Positions 27,957 to 36,866 of a stretch of DNA of 64,000 nucleotides are shown in pieces. The DNA comes from Pelagerythrobacter aerophilus (GTDB lineage Bacteria; Pseudomonadota; Alphaproteobacteria; Sphingomonadales; Sphingomonadaceae): assembly GCF_003581645.1 (NCBI RefSeq), contig NZ_QXFK01000017.1, forward strand, positions 50,214 to 114,213, written 5' to 3'. The position numbers and the translations under genes are program-made. Below the pieces are notes generated by a model. It did not search any database. It was not told the DNA's origin and saw only the letters and a list, made by a program, of their open reading frames with translations. Positions within the stretch are counted from its first letter, which is position 1. Each line of letters starts with the position of its first letter.

Positions 27957-28850
27957 ATGACGGACCAGACTGAAACCTTTTCCGACAAGCTGCTGGGCTT
28001 CACGATTCCGGCGCGCAACGCGCGCGGCAAGGCGGTGCGGCTGGACCGCGCGATCGACGAGATTCTCGCGGCCCACGATTACCCGCCCGCCATCACGCAC
28101 CTGCTCGCGGAAGCGCTCGTGCTTGCGACGCTGATCGGCGGGTTGCTCAAGGACGAGAGCGGTCAATTGACCATGCAGGCGCAGACCGAAGGCGGGGTCG
28201 TGCGCTTGCTGGTGTGCGATTACCGCAATGGGCAGCTCCGCGGATACGTCGATTTCGACCGTGAGCGGCTGACCGAACTCGGCGCCAATCCTCCGCTCTC
28301 CGCGCTGTTTGGAAAGGGCTATCTCGCGATAACCTTCGATATGGCAGGTGGCGAGGGGCGCTATCAGGGTATCGTTCCGCTCGAAGGCGAGACACTGGCC
28401 GAAGCCTGCGAGGCCTATTTTGGGCAGTCGGAGCAGATCCCCACGCTGATCCGCGTCGCCGCGCGCGCCGGGGAGGATGGCTGCACGGCCGGGGGCCTGC
28501 TCGTTCAGCACCTGCCCGACGGCGAAGAAGGCCGCGAGCGGCTTCACGCACGGATGGATCATCCCGAGTGGGAACACGTCGTGGCGCTCGCTGGAAGCAC
28601 CCGGCACGAAGAACTGATCGATCCCGCGCTTTCGCTGGAGGCCCTGGTGTGGCGGCTGTTTCACGAAGAAGAGGAAGTCCGCGTCCAGCCCGGCGCGCCG
28701 ATTGCGCGCGGATGCCGCTGCTCGGCCGAGCACTACGAACAGATCATCGCTCGCTTTCCAGAGGAGGATCGGGCGGACATGCGCGATGAAAACGGAATGA
28801 TTCTGATCGACTGTGCGTTCTGTTCGAAAGTGTTCGAAATCGAAGCGTGA
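27957..28850 (+). CDS. hslO: Redox-regulated chaperonin Hsp33
   Basis: A cytosolic holdase activated by oxidation. About 297 residues. The zinc-binding redox switch is complete near the C-terminus: CRC at residues 253-255 and CAFC at 286-289, the CxC-x27-32-CxxC pattern. The N-terminal domain carries LAEALVLATLIGGLLK and GQLTMQAQTEGGVVRLLVCDYR. Two ATG codons compete, 27948 and 27957; I take 27957 (MTDQTE). Its place after argF is common in alphaproteobacteria, with no functional link known. Confidence 0.95.
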   Translation: MTDQTETFSDKLLGFTIPARNARGKAVRLDRAIDEILAAHDYPPAITHLLAEALVLATLIGGLLKDESGQLTMQAQTEGGVVRLLVCDYRNGQLRGYVDFDRERLTELGANPPLSALFGKGYLAITFDMAGGEGRYQGIVPLEGETLAEACEAYFGQSEQIPTLIRVAARAGEDGCTAGGLLVQHLPDGEEGRERLHARMDHPEWEHVVALAGSTRHEELIDPALSLEALVWRLFHEEEEVRVQPGAPIARGCRCSAEHYEQIIARFPEEDRADMRDENGMILIDCAFCSKVFEIEA

Positions 28851-28935
28851 ACGGACTGTCGCATTCGTGCAACGACTTGCCCTTACGATCATGATACATA
28901 TTTAACTGTCAGGCAGGTTGTCTGGAGATCGATCA

Positions 28936-29343
28936 ATGCTCAAGTCGTCCGTCGCTGCACTTCGGTCGATTGTCATAGTCGCGGGGCTGGCGGCGGGTGT
29001 TGCGGTCGCCGCGCAATCGCCGAGCCTGTCCATGCTCGGTCGGCTCGAACCGGGACAGTGGCAGTTGCGTTTCCGCGACGGCAGCCCGGCGCAGCAGATC
29101 TGCCTCAAGACCGGACGCGAACTGATCCAACTGCGCCATCAGAACAGCAAGTGCTCGCGCTATGTGATCGAGGACGGGAGCGATGAAGTGACCGTCCAGT
29201 ACACCTGCCGTGGCGCCAATTACGGGCGGACCAGTATTCGCCGGGAAACCGGCTCGCTGGCGCAGGTGGAAAGCCAGGGGATCGCCGGCGGCCTCCCGTT
29301 CCAGTTCACTGCCGAGGCGCGCCGGACGGGAACCTGCCGCTGA
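28936..29343 (+). CDS. Periplasmic DUF3617-like protein
   Basis: A protein of 135 residues with a signal peptide (hydrophobic SIVIVAGLAAGVAVAA, cleavage about residue 26). The mature part begins with LEPGQWQLRF and holds four cysteines (ICLK, KCSRY, YTCRG and the C-terminal TCR), matching the pattern of small DUF3617-type periplasmic proteins, which is my best guess. GGAG lies 8 bases before the ATG at 28936. The preceding 86 bp is AT-richer than usual (GATACATATTTAAC) and may hold the promoter. Function unknown. Confidence 0.75.
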   Translation: MLKSSVAALRSIVIVAGLAAGVAVAAQSPSLSMLGRLEPGQWQLRFRDGSPAQQICLKTGRELIQLRHQNSKCSRYVIEDGSDEVTVQYTCRGANYGRTSIRRETGSLAQVESQGIAGGLPFQFTAEARRTGTCR

Positions 29344-29399
29344 CGGAAGCAGCGATGCTTCCCATTGCTCCGCCGGGATTTTCTCCCTAGCCCGGAAAA

Positions 29400-30104
29400 A
29401 TGGGATCGAACGCGGACAATCGGCACGACGTCGCAGTGGTGCTGCTGTCCGGCGGGCTCGACTCGATGGTATCCGCTGCTCTCGCGCGCGAGCGCGGCTT
29501 CGCCCTGCATGCCCTGACGATCGACTACGGCCAGCGGCACAAGGTGGAGATCGAGGCGGCGCGGAACATCGCCGCCATGCTCGGTTGTATGCGGCATGTG
29601 GTCCTTCCGCTCGACCTCACTGTATTCGGCGGTTCGGCGCTGACCGACGATATCGAGGTGCCGACCGGCGGCGTGGGGGAGGACATCCCTGTTACTTACG
29701 TCCCGGCACGCAACATCGTGTTCCTGTCGCTGACGCTGGCCTGTGCCGAGGCGGCCGGCGCAAGCGACATCTTCATCGGCGTGAACGCGCTCGACTATTC
29801 CGGATATCCCGATTGCCGGCCTGAATTCATCGCGGCGTTCGAGGAGATGGCGCGGCTTGGCACGAAGGCCGGCGTCGAAGGGCGCGCGATCGCGATCAAT
29901 GCCCCGCTGCAACACATGAGCAAGGCCGAGATCGCGGCCGAGGCGCACCGCCTGGGGTTGGACACGGGGCTGAGCTGGTCGTGCTACGCGCCCGGACCGA
30001 CCGGCCGCGCATGCGGGGTATGCGACAGCTGCCGCTTGCGTCAAAAGGGATTCGCAGAAGCGGGGTTGGAGGATGGGATCAGCTATGAACGACAGCCAGA
30101 CTGA
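29400..30104 (+). CDS. queC: 7-cyano-7-deazaguanine synthase
   Basis: QueC converts carboxydeazaguanine to preQ0 using ATP and ammonia, in queuosine tRNA modification. The protein has 234 residues. The PP-loop SGGLDS is at residues 17-22, DYGQRH follows the next strand, and the C-terminal zinc site CGVCDSCRLR is complete with a further upstream cysteine. Its last 20 bases overlap the start of the MFS gene. No other queuosine genes are in the window except gluQ, which glutamylates queuosine in tRNA-Asp. Confidence 0.95.
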   Translation: MGSNADNRHDVAVVLLSGGLDSMVSAALARERGFALHALTIDYGQRHKVEIEAARNIAAMLGCMRHVVLPLDLTVFGGSALTDDIEVPTGGVGEDIPVTYVPARNIVFLSLTLACAEAAGASDIFIGVNALDYSGYPDCRPEFIAAFEEMARLGTKAGVEGRAIAINAPLQHMSKAEIAAEAHRLGLDTGLSWSCYAPGPTGRACGVCDSCRLRQKGFAEAGLEDGISYERQPD

Positions 30105-31701
30105 CGAGGCGCACGCGCCTGCCGAAGCGGAGCAGGTGCGGCAAACGGTACCGGCATATAGCTGGTACGCACTCGGCGTTCTGGTGGTCGTTTACGTCCT
30201 CAACTTCATCGATCGCCAGATTCTCTCGATCCTCGCGAACGACATTAAACTCGATCTGGGGGTGGAGGACGACTATCTCGGTTTCCTCTACGGCACCGCT
30301 TTCGCAGTGTTCTATGCGCTGTTCGGCATTCCGCTCGGCAGGCTTGCGGATAGTTGGAAGCGACTGCGGCTGATGAGCATCGGCCTCGCGCTATGGTCGG
30401 CGATGACCGCACTCTCCGGCTTCGCCCGCAATGCCGCGACGCTGACGGTGGCGCGCATCGGCGTCGGCGTGGGAGAGGCGACTGCGAGCCCCGCCGCCTA
30501 TTCGCTGATCTCGGACTGGTTCCCGGCGCGGCTGCGCGCGACGGCGCTCGCGATCTATTCCTCGGGCCTCTACCTCGGCGGCGGCGTATCGCTGCTGATC
30601 GGCGGATTGGTGGTCGAGAACTGGAACGCGGCCTATCCCGACGGCGGACCGCTGGGGCTCGTAGGCTGGCAGGCCGCCTTCCTCTCGGTCGGCATTCCCG
30701 GCGTGCTGCTGGCGCTCTGGATCCTGACGCTGCGCGAGCCGATCCGCGGCGCGATGGACGGATTGCCGACTCCGGAAGACCCGCATCCGTTCCGGGGGTT
30801 CCTGGAGGAACTGGTGCAGGTGATCCCACCGTTCACCTTGATAGGCGCGGCGATGCGGGGGGTCGGCGCTCTGGCCGTCAACGTCGCCGGCGCGATCTTC
30901 TTCGCTGTGCTCGTGGTCCTGCTCTCATCGCTCGTTCCGGCGACCTCCGCGCTGGTGCCTGGCGTGTCCGACCAATGGCTGTTCCTCGGTGTCGGCTATT
31001 ATGCGGTGTTCAGTTGGACGATGTCGCTCAAGTCGCGGGATCTGCCGACATTCCGGCTCACCTGGGGGTCGCCAGCGTTCCTCACGGTCGTGCTCGGCTA
31101 CGGCACGGTTGCCTTCGTCGCCTATTCGGCGGCGTACTGGGGGGCGCCTTATGCGGAACGAGCGCTGGGCGCCGACAAGAGCGACCTTGGCTGGTTTCTC
31201 GGCGCGCCCTCGGCAGTGGCCGGGTTCCTCGGTGTGATCGGCGGCGGCCGAGTGGCGGACTTCCTGCTCGAACGCCGCCCGACCGGACGGGTCTGGGTGG
31301 TCATGTTCGGACTTCTGTCGTCGGTGCCGCCGCTCGTGCTCGCCTACAACACCTCGAGCCTGACGATCTTCTACATCGCGAGCTTTCTCGCCCAGATGAC
31401 CTCGGCCTCGGCGCTCGGGGCGGCGGCGGCGAGCAGCCAGGCGCTGGTCCTGCCGCGCATGCGCGGTCTCGCGACGGCGATCTTCTTCCTCTCCACCACC
31501 TTGATCGGGCTCGGCATCGGGCCGTTCATGGCGGGCTACGTGTCCGCGGTCAGCGGAGACGACCTGACCGCGGGAATCATGTCCACCCTGGTCGCCGTTC
31601 CGATCGGCTTCGTGCTGCTCCTTGCGGCACTCAGGCTGGTGCCTGCCGCGGGCGCGACCGTAGTCGAGCGCGCACGCGCGGCAGGCGAGGAGTTGCGCTA
31701 G
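30085..31701 (+). CDS. MFS transporter, Spinster-like
   Basis: A 538-residue inner-membrane transporter with about 12 helices. The start MNDSQTDEAHAPAEAE is a soluble tail, the first helix is followed by NFIDRQILSILANDIK, and the MFS signature GRLADSWKRLRLM is in loop 2-3. DWFPARLRATALAIYSSGLYLGG is typical of the Spinster/sphingolipid-transporter-like MFS subgroup common in sphingomonads. A longer than usual central region (residues about 240-320) is hydrophobic and may add two helices. The start ATG at 30085 overlaps queC by 20 bases; the ATG at 30073 in frame is the alternative. Substrate unknown. Confidence 0.9.
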   Translation: MNDSQTDEAHAPAEAEQVRQTVPAYSWYALGVLVVVYVLNFIDRQILSILANDIKLDLGVEDDYLGFLYGTAFAVFYALFGIPLGRLADSWKRLRLMSIGLALWSAMTALSGFARNAATLTVARIGVGVGEATASPAAYSLISDWFPARLRATALAIYSSGLYLGGGVSLLIGGLVVENWNAAYPDGGPLGLVGWQAAFLSVGIPGVLLALWILTLREPIRGAMDGLPTPEDPHPFRGFLEELVQVIPPFTLIGAAMRGVGALAVNVAGAIFFAVLVVLLSSLVPATSALVPGVSDQWLFLGVGYYAVFSWTMSLKSRDLPTFRLTWGSPAFLTVVLGYGTVAFVAYSAAYWGAPYAERALGADKSDLGWFLGAPSAVAGFLGVIGGGRVADFLLERRPTGRVWVVMFGLLSSVPPLVLAYNTSSLTIFYIASFLAQMTSASALGAAAASSQALVLPRMRGLATAIFFLSTTLIGLGIGPFMAGYVSAVSGDDLTAGIMSTLVAVPIGFVLLLAALRLVPAAGATVVERARAAGEELR

Positions 31702-31708
31702 ACGCGCG

Positions 31709-32296
31709 TCAGGTGCGTTCGAGCACGCCGCAGGCGAGGCGCGCGCCGGCGTTGCCCGTAGGATCGGTGCGGTAGTCGTCCGCATCGGCGTGCACGACCA
31801 CTGCGGTGCCGTCGGCGTCGAACAGCGAATCGATGACGCTCTGCTCTTCGCTGCCGAGATCGGTCGTGGTCGACGCGGTGCCGTCGGCAGCAACGACGAG
31901 ATTGGGGAGGTCGCCGAGATGGCTTCCGGCCGGATTCTCGCGGCCATGCTCGTTGCCGGCGGGATTGAGATGGCCGCCTGCCGAGGTGAAGTCGGGGGGT
32001 GTGCAGTCACCCGTCGTGTGAAGATGGAAGCCGTGGGTTCCCTCCGGGAGTCCCGTGGCCGCGATCTTAAGCGTGAGATTGCCGCCGTTGCCCAGCAATT
32101 CGACCGTTCCGGCGGGGGTGCCGTCGGCAAGCGCCAGGGAAGCCGATCCCACCGTCTCGTTCGAAGGGGCCTCAGCTGCGGCATCGGCGGAAGGAGTCTC
32201 GGTCGATGTGCTCTCTTCCGCGGTATCCGAAGCGGGAGAACACGCGGCGAGGGCAGCCACGGCGGTCAGGGCGATGGGAAGAGATAGACGAATCAT
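31709..32296 (-). CDS. sodC: Lipoprotein Cu/Zn superoxide dismutase family protein
   Basis: Dismutates superoxide outside the cytoplasm. The protein has 195 residues. The lipobox LAAC places the lipid-carrying cysteine at residue 19, followed by a Ser/Thr/Glu-rich linker to about residue 48. The copper site is HGFHLH (88-93), with GGHLNP, HGREN and SHLGDL providing the bridging and zinc histidines and VVVHADADDY the last copper histidine. Cysteines in GDCTPP and RLACGV form the family disulfide. All metal ligands look intact, so an active enzyme is expected. Convergent with the MFS gene. Confidence 0.92.
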   Translation of the reverse strand: MIRLSLPIALTAVAALAACSPASDTAEESTSTETPSADAAAEAPSNETVGSASLALADGTPAGTVELLGNGGNLTLKIAATGLPEGTHGFHLHTTGDCTPPDFTSAGGHLNPAGNEHGRENPAGSHLGDLPNLVVAADGTASTTTDLGSEEQSVIDSLFDADGTAVVVHADADDYRTDPTGNAGARLACGVLERT

Positions 32297-32331
32297 GAAA
32301 GGCTCCTGTCTTGCGGGGACCCTAGCCTAAC

Positions 32332-32359
32332 AAAAAAGGGGCCGGATTGCTCCGGCCCC
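32332..32359 (-). terminator. Rho-independent terminator of the OmpA-type gene
   Basis: On the minus strand GGGGCCGGA pairs with TCCGGCCCC across a four-base loop (plus-strand arms 32338-32346 and 32351-32359) and is followed by six T residues (plus-strand A run 32332-32337). It lies 29 bp after the porin stop codon and insulates sodC from it. Confidence 0.92.
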
Positions 32360-32388
32360 TTCCATTGAAATCGTCGCTTTCGCGAGAC

Positions 32389-33474
<1,086 letters not shown>

Positions 33475-33520
33475 TATATAATTCCCCTTTTCAGCGAAAT
33501 AGAGCCACCGTGTGCTCTGT

Positions 33521-33549
33521 TTTCTAACTTTTCCCCAAGAGGGAGGCAA
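33521..33549 (-). promoter_or_regulatory. Probable housekeeping promoter of the OmpA-type gene
   Basis: On the minus strand TTGCCT (plus 33544-33549), exactly 17 bases, then TAGAAA (plus 33521-33526). Transcription would begin near 33514, giving a leader of about 40 bases with the SD AGGGGA. Spacing is ideal and both boxes are fair matches for sigma-70; not proven. Confidence 0.42.
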
Positions 33550-33667
33550 GCGGCCAATATCCCGAAACTGTTGCAATAATGCCTCGCTTTGGGATACTCC
33601 GGCCGAAATCTTGAACGAAAATGACCCTCCTGTGCCACCCCGAACGCGCGACCCCGGATTGGGTTCC

Positions 33668-33856
33668 TCATTCGGTGCGGGGTAAAATCCCTGCGAGGCG
33701 GAGAGTTTCGACAAGATTATCAATCGCGGCACGCGCCTCGGCGTCGATCGTCGTCCCTCCGTCGGGGCTCTCCGGTACACTCGCCCGCAACCATTCGCCG
33801 TAGTGGAGCGCGGCCCGCCCCGCGGCCCTTTCGAATACGTGTATCGTAGCCCGCAA
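33668..33856 (-). CDS. Small hypothetical protein coupled to DUF6127 gene
   Basis: A 62-residue frame starting with TTG four bases after the stop of the DUF6127 gene, so it may be translated by coupling. The sequence is charged and helical (ALHYGEWLRASVPES, then AEARAAIDNLVETLRLAGIL) with no membrane segment. No family recognised. Real expression depends on the weak TTG start; it could be a remnant. Confidence 0.35.
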   Translation of the reverse strand: MRATIHVFERAAGRAALHYGEWLRASVPESPDGGTTIDAEARAAIDNLVETLRLAGILPRTE

Positions 33857-33860
33857 GGTA

Positions 33861-34181
33861 TCACCGAAGCGCGTCAGTCACGCCGAGCTGCACTGCAACG
33901 CCGATTATCACCAGTGCCAGCATCCCGCGCACCAGCCAGGCAAGCGTGGCGCGCCATACGCTCGCCTTCGCGTCGCGCCAAACTTGGAGCAGCTCACGCA
34001 GCTCGTCCAGATCGTCGCACGCGTCGGGATCGGCGAGGCCAGTGCGCGTGAGCGCGCGGTCCGCACCGAGTTCGGCCGCCTCCTCGACCAGTGCGCGCAG
34101 AGTCACCAGCTCGCAGCAGCCCGACTCGCTATCCGCGCGTGCTTCAGCCATTAGCCGGGCGATCGTATTCGTTCTGTCCAT
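33861..34181 (-). CDS. DUF6127-like membrane protein, phage-associated type
   Basis: A protein of 106 residues. The N-terminal about 75 residues are helical and acidic (TLRALVEEAAELGADRALTRTGL, then DDLDELRELLQVWRDAK), and a single C-terminal membrane helix follows (LVRGMLALVIIGVAVQLGV). This layout matches what I recall of DUF6127 proteins, which lie among phage or gene-transfer-agent genes in sphingomonads; the match is from memory. It begins one base after the stop of a degraded upstream frame, a sign of an old operon. Surroundings suggest a prophage remnant. Confidence 0.62.
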   Translation of the reverse strand: MDRTNTIARLMAEARADSESGCCELVTLRALVEEAAELGADRALTRTGLADPDACDDLDELRELLQVWRDAKASVWRATLAWLVRGMLALVIIGVAVQLGVTDALR

Positions 34182-34182
34182 G

Positions 34183-34492
34183 TCAGATTACTCCCGGTGT
34201 GAAGATCGCGTGCTTCTCGTCCGCAGAGGGGAACAAGGCCGCGGAGCCTGCGCCTTTAGGCCCCCCCCCGCCCTTTGGCGGCGCCAGCACAGGATCGAGA
34301 TTGATCGCGGCGCGGCCCCCAGATCCAGTCCATCGCGTGGGCCGGTGAGAAACTTGTCCGCGGCTGGCAGGAACGTCACCTTCGAGCTGAACCGAACCTT
34401 GGAAGTGCGCGCAAGCTCCGCCGGGAATGTCTTGCGCCACGCCCTGGCTGCAGCTGGACGGCTGCCAGCGGGCGAGAGTTCGCCTTTGTCAT
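34183..34492 (-). pseudogene. Decayed gene upstream of the DUF6127 gene
   Basis: On the minus strand an ATG at 34492 opens MTKANSRPLAAVQ, then the sensible sequence moves to another frame (RKTFPAELARTSKVRFSSKV) and again to a third frame that ends PSADEKHAIFTPGVI at 34183, one base before the DUF6127 start. A nine-C homopolymer at 34261-34269 and two frame changes indicate decay. The piece FPAELARTSKV resembles the first helix of small-terminase-like helix-turn-helix proteins, but this is weak. No intact frame spans the region. The 200 bp from 34493 to 34694 holds nothing else I can identify. Confidence 0.38.
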
Positions 34493-34694
34493 GATCGTTT
34501 CCATTAGAAAGAGAGGAGGGGCGGCTGCAACCGGACCTTCCTCGAATCACACTATCGCGATGGTCCGCCTCTCTAACCAAATATCGTCACGATGTCAAGA
34601 GAAAAGTGCCAAACAGGTTATTTCAATCGCCATTGCGCTCCCTTCATGGCTCGCCTAAGCGCCGCGGACTCCGCGAGGAACGAAGGGCTCAGGC

Positions 34695-35330
34695 GTGCTG
34701 CGCAAACTCTACGAATGGACCATGGAGAAGGCCTCCCATCCCCACGCCCAGGGGTGGCTGGCGCTGATCGCCTTCGTCGAGGCGAGCTTCTTCCCGATCC
34801 CGCCGCACCCGCTGCTCGGCCTGATGTGCCTGGCCGAGCCGAAGAAGGCGATTCGCTTCGCGCTGATCTGCACCTTCGCCTCGGTTCTGGGCGGGCTGTT
34901 CGGCTATGCCATCGGGTACTTCCTCTACGACACCGTCGGCACCGCGCTGCTTTCCGCGATCGGGCTGGCCGAGGAGTTCCCGGTCGCCGCCTGCCACTTG
35001 CGCGAGCGCGACTGGGAAGTGATCTTCCTCGCCGGCAGCACGCCGGTGCCGTTCAAGCTGCTGACGATCACCGCCGGCTTCATCGAGATGGCGCTGGTGC
35101 CGTTCATCCTCGCTAGCATCGCCGGCCGCGCGCTGATCTTCCTGACGGTCGGCGTGCTGTTCCGCCTGTTCGGCGCCCCGATCAAGCGGGTGATCGACGA
35201 ATACCTGATCACCGTCACCACCGCGTTCGCGGTGCTGGTGGTCGGCGGCTTCCTCGCCTTGTCCTACCTCTCGGGCGGCGACGAGGCGGCGCAGGACAAG
35301 TGCGCCGCCGCGGCGATCGAAGCGGTATAG
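34695..35330 (+). CDS. YqaA/DedA-type membrane protein (VTT domain)
   Basis: A protein of 211 residues with four to five hydrophobic segments. FVEASFFPIPPHPLLGLM is the re-entrant-loop motif with the conserved E and PxPP, and FLAGSTPVPFKLLTITAGFIEMALVPFILAS is the second, with the GxTPVPFK arginine/lysine region. The DedA/VTT superfamily includes lipid scramblases and undecaprenyl phosphate transporters; YqaA members are less studied. The start is GTG 34695. Stand-alone gene, convergent with osmC (9 bp between stops). Confidence 0.88.
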   Translation: MLRKLYEWTMEKASHPHAQGWLALIAFVEASFFPIPPHPLLGLMCLAEPKKAIRFALICTFASVLGGLFGYAIGYFLYDTVGTALLSAIGLAEEFPVAACHLRERDWEVIFLAGSTPVPFKLLTITAGFIEMALVPFILASIAGRALIFLTVGVLFRLFGAPIKRVIDEYLITVTTAFAVLVVGGFLALSYLSGGDEAAQDKCAAAAIEAV

Positions 35331-35339
35331 AGCGAACGC

Positions 35340-35771
35340 CTAACCCTCGAACGTCGTCTCCAGCGTGATCTCCGCCTTGAGCAGCTTGGAGATCGGGCAA
35401 TTCGCCTTCGCCTCGGTGGCGAGCGTCTCGAATTCCTCGCGCCCGATGCCCTCGACCCGGCCTGTCAGCGTCAGGTCGGAGCGGGTGACGGTGAAGCCAT
35501 CGCCTTCCTTCTCTAGCGTCACCTTGGCTTCGGTCTCGAGCGTACCCTGCTCATGTCCGGCGCGCGCCAGCGCGAAGCTCAGCGCCATGGTGAAGCAGCT
35601 CGCATGGGCGGCGGCGATCAGTTCCTCGGGATTGGTCCCCGGCGCGCCCTCGAACCGCGTGGCGAAGCCGTAGGGCTGATCCTTCAGCGCGCCCGACCCG
35701 GTCGAGACGCTGCCCTTGCCATCCTTGCCGAGCCCTTCGTAACGAGCACTGCCTTTGTTGACGGTTTTCAT
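35340..35771 (-). CDS. osmC: OsmC-family peroxiredoxin
   Basis: OsmC reduces organic hydroperoxides with two cysteines. The protein has 143 residues. AAAHASCFTMALSFAL (peroxidatic Cys near residue 59) and AKANCPISKLL (resolving Cys near residue 125) are both present, with the GTNPEELI loop and the N-terminal strand ARYEGLGKDGKG. It belongs to the OsmC and not the Ohr subgroup by these motifs. Its upstream neighbour on the same strand begins 40 bp away and is probably a separate, acquired gene. Confidence 0.92.
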   Translation of the reverse strand: MKTVNKGSARYEGLGKDGKGSVSTGSGALKDQPYGFATRFEGAPGTNPEELIAAAHASCFTMALSFALARAGHEQGTLETEAKVTLEKEGDGFTVTRSDLTLTGRVEGIGREEFETLATEAKANCPISKLLKAEITLETTFEG

Positions 35772-35811
35772 CGCTTCCGATCTCCTTCACATTCGAGACG
35801 ACTGGCGGGCG

Positions 35812-36819
35812 TCAGCGTTCCGCGCTTTCGCGCCAGGCTTGCCAGTAATATGCGAGCTCGCCCGGAACGGATCGCGCGAACGCGGCGTCGAGCGGATAGT
35901 GCGGCATCGCCTGTGCGACTGCATCGAGCACCGCGTTGCCTTGCGCCCGATCCTTGCGCCGCTTGAGCGGGTTACGCTCGGCCTGATCGGCGAGCCACAG
36001 CTTGTGCAGGGCGAACCAGCGGGGGTCGGGCACCACCAGTCGGGCGGCGCTCCAGTCACGGCACGGGACGACCTGATTGACCGGGCGCCCGAGCAACAGC
36101 CATTCCTGAGACGGCAGTGAGATCGGGCGCGGTCGCTCGCGCGGGGCGAGCGTTTCGGCGCGCGACGGCGCGACCAGCAGATCGACTTCGTAGGTCGCGG
36201 CGTTCCGCGCTTGGCAATGTCGTTCGCTATTGACCGTAAAGGTCGGATCGACCGCTTTGAGTGCCGCCCATAGCCCTGCCTCCTCGGCTTGCTCTTCGGC
36301 GACCCACGCAAGATCGAAGTCTTCGGTCTCGTCGGGCGCATCTGCAATCGCGCCACCGGCCTCGATAGCGTAGGCCGGAAGGCAATTCGTCCCGATGATG
36401 AGCAAGGTTCCGTCGAGCAGCCGGCGTCGGTCAAGCTCACGCAGCAGTTCGCCCGCGGCGCTCGACAGCATCGGAAGATGCAGGGGACGCGCCATACGCC
36501 CGATCTCTTCGACCAACCCGCTGGCCTTCGTCAGGCGGTGCTGCAGGTCCGACTTGGCGGTGCGATAATCGGCGAGCCGTCGTTCCAGTTCGGGCGACAT
36601 CCGGCCGAGGCTCTTGCCGTTGTTCGATCTGTCGATTGCCTCGTAGAGATATTCGTACTTGCCGACTCGTTTGCGCACGAGATTGTAAGGCAGCCGGGAG
36701 AGACCGCGCTGCGCCTCGATCATCGCCTCGTAGCGCGGCCGCAGGTTGATCAGGGCTCGCGCCTGCTCATCGCTGAAAGGACTGACCCGGTCTTCCATGA
36801 GCAACCATTTATCCTGCAT
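35812..36819 (-). CDS. GSU2403-family nucleotidyltransferase-fold protein
   Basis: 335 residues from ATG 36819 (MQDKWLLMEDRVS); a TTG at 36834 would add five. Residues about 70-110 form a long helical stretch, followed by LIIGTNCLPAYAIEAGGAIADAPDETEDFDLAW, a nucleotidyltransferase-like core with GTN (in place of GGS) and the acidic DFD triad. The second half (EVDLLVAPSR, LPSQEWLLLGRPVNQVVPCRD, FALHKLWLADQAERNPLKRRKD) fits abortive-infection-type or MNT-like nucleotidyltransferases acting on RNA or protein. GC content is visibly lower than that of the neighbours, which suggests transfer. A perfect inverted repeat covers its start. Confidence 0.72.
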   Translation of the reverse strand: MQDKWLLMEDRVSPFSDEQARALINLRPRYEAMIEAQRGLSRLPYNLVRKRVGKYEYLYEAIDRSNNGKSLGRMSPELERRLADYRTAKSDLQHRLTKASGLVEEIGRMARPLHLPMLSSAAGELLRELDRRRLLDGTLLIIGTNCLPAYAIEAGGAIADAPDETEDFDLAWVAEEQAEEAGLWAALKAVDPTFTVNSERHCQARNAATYEVDLLVAPSRAETLAPRERPRPISLPSQEWLLLGRPVNQVVPCRDWSAARLVVPDPRWFALHKLWLADQAERNPLKRRKDRAQGNAVLDAVAQAMPHYPLDAAFARSVPGELAYYWQAWRESAER

Positions 36820-36849
36820 CCTGATAAAATGCAAGAATGCAGGATAAAT
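36807..36849. repeat. Perfect 13-bp inverted repeat across the start codon of the nucleotidyltransferase gene
   Basis: ATTTATCCTGCAT at 36807-36819 and ATGCAGGATAAAT at 36837-36849 are exact reverse complements, 17 bases apart. On the transcript the 3' arm begins with the ATG at 36819, so the start codon and the next ten bases would be paired. It can be an operator for autoregulation or a hairpin that blocks initiation. The arms are AT-rich, unlike the surrounding DNA. Confidence 0.75.
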
Positions 36850-36866
36850 CGTTTTAGATCAGCAAT

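Noticed and set aside
34188..34580. A 130-codon minus-strand frame as an intact gene
   Set aside because: Only its middle looks protein-like; its start region belongs to another frame and its end does not couple to the next gene, so decay explains it better.
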